From: Arenicella chitinivorans
GTDB taxonomy: Bacteria > Pseudomonadota > Gammaproteobacteria > Arenicellales > Arenicellaceae
Length of the DNA: 64,000 nucleotides
Reading direction: 5' to 3'
Assembly (NCBI RefSeq): GCF_014651515.1
Contig: NZ_BMXA01000003.1
Span: 398,915-462,914 of the forward strand
Shown: in pieces, positions 61,001 to 64,000 of the stretch
How the letters are laid out: each line of letters opens with the position of its first letter
How positions within the stretch are numbered: position 1 is the stretch's first letter
Notes under the pieces: generated by a model
The model's input: the letters and a program-made list of their open reading frames with translations, nothing else
Databases searched by the model: none
Told to the model about the DNA's origin: nothing
Made by a program: the position numbers and the translations under genes

Positions 61001-61849
61001 GCCAGCCTAAATTCGCGGATCGAATCTAAGCACGTAATGGTGTCAGGTAGGCACAAAATTGTCGAATCAAAAACGACACCTATCTCGCAGCACCCTTCAG
61101 TCGGTATCTTCGCCCTTTCCACTAAGTGCGACTTTCTGGTTATTGACGACAGGTTCCTAAATCAACATGCAAACATCGATATTGATAATGGCGCAGCTCA
61201 AGTCCCTGTCCTTTCCACCCTAGATCTAATAGACGCATTGGTGGCGGCTAATGTTTTAACGGAAGATAACAGTATTGAACACCGAACTCGGCTTCGAAGG
61301 GCTGGCTATTTTTTCGTCCCGCTTAGCGAGGGAGAGCTCGAGCGATCATTGAATGAGTCCAATATTGCCGATGGCCAGGTGATTGAGACAGCGGAATTAA
61401 AGGCTATTCGTGAATCGGTTACTCGCGTCAGGATGAGCGACTGGTTGCAGATTCCAGAAGAAGCTCCTTGGTTAGATAAAACACTAAAAGTATTTATTCA
61501 AGTATTAAAAAATATATGGGTAGACGGTGCAAATAGTGAACATATCGTAGCGCGTTCAAACTGGATTCTTAAGCAAGTAGATATAAGGGGGTGGGTACAT
61601 AACCTTGTTCCGGAAAATGCAGATCGTATTATCCAGATAGGGCGAGCGGCGCATCTATTCTCGTTGCTTACATTGCCCTCGGGTGTAAAGCGAGAATTGG
61701 TTGACGAATACTGGAATTGGCTTGATGAACGTGTTTTGGCTCCCATGCAAGAACAGTCTATCGAATCATTCGAATGGCTTGTAGATCAACATCGAAGCTA
61801 CATTGCTAAGATAGCTGAAACACCGCTCCCGGAGGAAGAAAGCTCGTGA
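58043..61849 (+). CDS. Large alpha-solenoid (TPR-like) protein with PIN-like nuclease domain
   Basis: This 1268-residue protein starts with a motif ISAGDDSTNIVAGRDFNL (9-26) that aligns without gaps to the tail of the preceding membrane protein. Residues about 45-690 are helical repeats of TPR type (for example RGSALAWCARILSLTANTAK and SLLDAERLVQSFDKTNQP). From about 740 a PIN-like fold is suggested by ALDATALL (D752), YIPHSTLTWLFEE, DGATLYLDDL (D925, D932, D933) and FLVIDDRFLNQHAN (D1035, D1036). It resembles, from memory, the PIN-TPR proteins grouped in Pfam as PIN-TPR-GreABC, linked to bacterial conflict systems; I see no GreA/B C-terminal domain. An RNase role is inference. Its stop overlaps the next start (GTGA). 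Confidence 0.75.
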   Translation: MWKKSKQKISAGDDSTNIVAGRDFNLFLAGNIPVELVDKSIVGEVDQLRRSRFFPEFNSEKSALRLGARLAEGDLSAGSNQERGSALAWCARILSLTANTAKAEEFLELSKTLGDFPEIDIAEAFIVSKNRNKREALKLLASINSEVSRSAGLAIVAHHDGTEAALNWLNDAGYTLESLDSYGKSLVLNRQLELCRWDEAANTVDLLSQIDFDKTPVLYHLAAVTRLLAAVPLDLRTVIVRQPPFEAVNFRLASDAISMNTRRTAHGLFLDAVKAAQQLNCPDAAQRNDEYALWLELCDPQQSAYGRSRLEKILREPSTALGFVHYAIQFGIKLDLDAVERSIEECIAINGGLTGDAAVARYALALTQRTPEEAANYLDSHHNQLASYIDANLMRYRQIELLSQAKLIDRANAVLDDLVAQGIPQEEEGNLRRIISEAKGHDPVESRKAQYKESGALADLINLVNELEHQEHWSSLCEYGKRLFDQTGSLLDAERLVQSFDKTNQPDELIRFLENNSDLLPQSNLLRMTYAWSLYYEGAFLESSAALAELSDDEDPTNYRALRLNLGIATGDWDSLSGYVVSEYKNRDDRSADELIAVAQLALHLSLPQAKNLVFEAAAKAGDDPIILSTAYFIATSAGWEDDPLVVPWLEKAAELSEDNGPLQKMSLKDILDQKPDWDRRESETWRLLASGQMPIFLASRSLNRTLIDLTVFPALTNLNELDPRKRNSIPAYSGKRVAIEVDVSEKAIALDATALLTLSFLKILDIALDACKAVYIPHSTLTWLFEERQKATFHQPSRIANAREVRDFIATDVLEKFAPSSVGSSDLAAQVGDELAALIAEAEMVREADDKQHIVVRSAPVHRISSLMEEEADLSAYAPFLSSCLAVVDKLREKGQLTAGEEKRARTYLHFHEKPWSNQPDIADGATLYLDDLAVSFLQHLGLLGKLKSAGLKAIVSPREVAEVDALISYEKISEEVKDVIEDIRASLNSRIESKHVMVSGRHKIVESKTTPISQHPSVGIFALSTKCDFLVIDDRFLNQHANIDIDNGAAQVPVLSTLDLIDALVAANVLTEDNSIEHRTRLRRAGYFFVPLSEGELERSLNESNIADGQVIETAELKAIRESVTRVRMSDWLQIPEEAPWLDKTLKVFIQVLKNIWVDGANSEHIVARSNWILKQVDIRGWVHNLVPENADRIIQIGRAAHLFSLLTLPSGVKRELVDEYWNWLDERVLAPMQEQSIESFEWLVDQHRSYIAKIAETPLPEEESS

Positions 61850-63774
61850 CCGATTCTGTTCGAGAAAGAAAAGCTTCGGCTGGCGTGGCATTGACATTGA
61901 TCTCTCCACTTATACGTAAGACATTGATCAATGAGAAGGGATTTATGGCAGCGTATGGCCTAAAATCTGAAGCAGTAATTACTTTGGGATTAGGTAATCC
62001 ATCTTTTCATAGAGCGAAGCTGTTCAGAGCTGTTCCAATTGCTATTGCAAGTGAAGAAAAAATCAAATTGATCGACACGGAAGGGCGGGCCTGGGATCTT
62101 ATTAATGATGGACGCCAAGGCGAACTTCCAAAGCTAATTCTTTCATCAGGCGAAGACGAATTAATTTTACCAGACTTTTCTGTTCTTGCTGATGACGTCT
62201 CAACACGTATCCTTTCATTGGAAAAAATATCCGCTGAAGTCAATTTGCCCGGTAGTGCTAAGCGACACTGGAGGAATATTTTGAGCGAGCGGGCGCTCGA
62301 AGACGATGAAGTTGAGGTTTTCCACGTTGATGTTCAGGAAACGCCAACAAATGTGGGGCAGACTATATTGGGTGAGATTACCGCTGGGGAGAGCAGTATA
62401 TCGACACTTGTTCCAAACTCACGCAGGTACTTTGAAAGACTAGTCGGTGTCTATGACGGCAGCGCTACGATCCATGATTATGCTGTTGGAGGAGTTCGCG
62501 AAGTTCTCGAGCACTTGCTGAGTTGGAAGCCTTTTGAGGGCTTTTTATTCAGCCTACTTCTTTCCTCGCACTCGGCGCTGTCGGCCGAAATAAATGCCGA
62601 TATGCTCGACCTAGATGAGTTAATAAAAGCACTCAATTTTCTTTTAAAGCATGGCGATAAGCTCTCCCAGTTGGGCGCGATCGAAGTTGGCATGAGAAAG
62701 CTTTCTAGTATGCCTGAGATTGAGCCGTATCTTTTACGTCTGGTTCACCAAATCCGAGATGATGAAGTTGAAGGAGATTTCAGTGAGTTCAAGCTGTTCT
62801 CTTCATTATACGTACTCGTCGATGGAGAACTGGCCAGGTCACGCCTTTTGTACGAAGAGCCACCATTTTATCGAAGACTGGCTTCTATGGCTCACGCTGC
62901 GTTGATTCATCGCCAGATTATCAACAGCGGAATTAATTACGCTCATTTCTCCGAGTGGGCTTTTAATAATCGCGGCGAACATTTCTACATGCAATCTCTG
63001 GTAGATATGCGTATCGAGCCACGATGGGACCCTGACATGATAGTCACCGCTCAGCTGCAAGCAGAATTCTTCGGTCGAATTATAAATATCGGCAATGGCA
63101 TCGGAGCAAATCTCGTAGAAGGAGAGTTACGAGATACCATCCTTGGCCGCGGAAACCAAAGCCTCCTCGAAAGGAGCGAGTTTCCGCACCCATACTATCC
63201 AGGCCCACTCGAGGGCGCAGAAGATAATCCAAACGCAATGCCTAGTGATATTGCCCTCATTATTAATGAACAGCTCGACAGCAACAAAGTTGAAGCAGAT
63301 TCTTTTACTGCCCTAGTGAACTCGGCAATGATTTTCAAGGTTGAAAATGGTCATGCCGAATTGGCAGCAAAGGCTCTCCGACTAGGTAACTACACTCTCG
63401 CCAGTCTGAAGGACAAAAACCATTTATTGGGTATTCTGAGTGGTCTAGCCGCAGTTGCAGCGGTATCTCGAAATTCTGCATTAGCCGATGAGCTCCGTAT
63501 TCTTGTACGACGTTATCTACATGATCCTCAATACAGGATTACATTTGTAGAAGCTATGAAGATGGTTTTGGTAGCATCTGCCGCGCGCGAGGATCTAGTT
63601 GAGTGGAGAGCATTTGTGGGCGAATGGTTAACCGAACTCTCTTTTGGTGACTTCGGCGACGGTGAGGGCGAAGCTTTTCAATCTCGCTTATATACCTTAT
63701 TGCATCTAACGCCCGAATTATGGATCTCTTGTTCTAAGGCAGATGCTGCACTTCAGGCGTGGTGTAGTCGTTAA
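61846..63774 (+). CDS. Unrecognised 642-residue protein of the island operon
   Basis: Translation starts at GTG 61846, 4-base overlapping the previous stop, with GGAGG about 10 bases upstream. The first 140 residues look beta-rich (VITLGLGNPSF, KLILSSGEDELILPDF); the rest is mainly helical (EVLEHLLSWKPFEGFLFSLL, HAELAAKALRLGNYTLASL). There is no signal peptide, membrane helix, nucleotide-binding loop or catalytic motif that I recognise. Its obligate position after the solenoid/PIN gene suggests a partner, adaptor or immunity role. It lacks the RHIM-like motif of the other two. Codon use is A+T-leaning like its neighbours. Confidence 0.7.
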   Translation: MTDSVRERKASAGVALTLISPLIRKTLINEKGFMAAYGLKSEAVITLGLGNPSFHRAKLFRAVPIAIASEEKIKLIDTEGRAWDLINDGRQGELPKLILSSGEDELILPDFSVLADDVSTRILSLEKISAEVNLPGSAKRHWRNILSERALEDDEVEVFHVDVQETPTNVGQTILGEITAGESSISTLVPNSRRYFERLVGVYDGSATIHDYAVGGVREVLEHLLSWKPFEGFLFSLLLSSHSALSAEINADMLDLDELIKALNFLLKHGDKLSQLGAIEVGMRKLSSMPEIEPYLLRLVHQIRDDEVEGDFSEFKLFSSLYVLVDGELARSRLLYEEPPFYRRLASMAHAALIHRQIINSGINYAHFSEWAFNNRGEHFYMQSLVDMRIEPRWDPDMIVTAQLQAEFFGRIINIGNGIGANLVEGELRDTILGRGNQSLLERSEFPHPYYPGPLEGAEDNPNAMPSDIALIINEQLDSNKVEADSFTALVNSAMIFKVENGHAELAAKALRLGNYTLASLKDKNHLLGILSGLAAVAAVSRNSALADELRILVRRYLHDPQYRITFVEAMKMVLVASAAREDLVEWRAFVGEWLTELSFGDFGDGEGEAFQSRLYTLLHLTPELWISCSKADAALQAWCSR

Positions 63775-64000
63775 GTAACATATTTGCACGACCACGAGCA
63801 CTCACGATGCAGTGCCCACTTGTCTTAACGCTAGTTAAACAATGTGGTTTTGATACTCATTATTAGAGTACTAAGGTATCAATATATCCTTTTATAGACT
63901 TAATTTTACTTGATTAATTCTTTAGTGGAATTGAAGAAAAGGGGTCATATATGAATACCTCCCCTGCGGTCAAGTGATCACGGTTTCCTGAGATGAGCAA
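63775..64000. other. A+T-rich right flank of the island
   Basis: These 226 bp after the operon show no gene. A palindromic GTGATCAC (63977-63984) and an 8-codon frame beginning ATGAATACC (63951-) lie near the edge, within sequence that does not resemble the operon. It could be the start of a mobile element or the next gene's promoter, but the window ends too soon to say. Confidence 0.35.

Overview
The window reads as a chromosomal segment of a marine-type gammaproteobacterium. The support is the bacterial gltX, glnS, thrS, adk, pyrC, ilvD, dusA and pntAB genes, a DUF3450/ExbB/ExbD/TonB/TPR cluster of the kind seen in marine Gammaproteobacteria, a split class II ribonucleotide reductase (nrdJa/nrdJb), and large secreted choice-of-anchor-Q beta-helix proteins. 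An Arenicella-like lineage is my guess from gene content, not a demonstrated assignment. I found no rRNA gene, tRNA gene, complete insertion sequence or CRISPR array.

Layout. 1-9 kb: the tail of an unknown gene, a PhzF-family protein, a secreted protein of unknown function, a large ATP-binding LuxR regulator divergent from a secreted beta-helix protein, a frameshifted esterase, and a two-T-fold PTPS-like protein divergent from gltX. 10.3-11.3 kb holds no gene that I can support. 11.3-19.2 kb carries two adjacent, related TonB-energisation clusters: DUF3450, long ExbB, short ExbB, ExbD, TonB and TPR, then DUF3450, long ExbB and ExbD. 19.4-22.1 kb is gap and pgi. 22.2-26.1 kb (minus strand) carries a TonB-like protein with a receiver-like N-terminus, a TerC-family membrane protein and pyrC. 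26.4-36.8 kb holds thrS, an FKBP isomerase, a glutaredoxin-like protein, adk, an acyl-CoA synthetase, an endonuclease I lipoprotein, an MCE lipoprotein, glnS and an MscS channel. 37-45.7 kb holds pntAB, an amidohydrolase with a membrane-anchored AraC regulator, dusA and a second beta-helix protein. 45.8-53.3 kb holds an AsmA protein, ilvD, rarA, a zur-like gene and a Sel1/SH3 protein.

53.3-57.6 kb is the class II ribonucleotide reductase locus. A probable NrdR site lies far upstream, and the two subunit genes are separated by 513 bp containing a nested palindrome and a 22-bp tandem array. From 57.55 kb the DNA becomes visibly more A+T-rich and changes character. It holds a small ORF, a pair of 13-bp direct repeats, and a tightly overlapping three-gene operon: a 76-residue single-helix membrane protein, a 1268-residue alpha-solenoid/PIN-like protein, and a 642-residue protein of unknown function. 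The first two share an ungapped 18-residue motif that resembles RHIM-like amyloid signalling motifs. I regard this operon as the best candidate for an undescribed biological (probably conflict or defence) system in the window.
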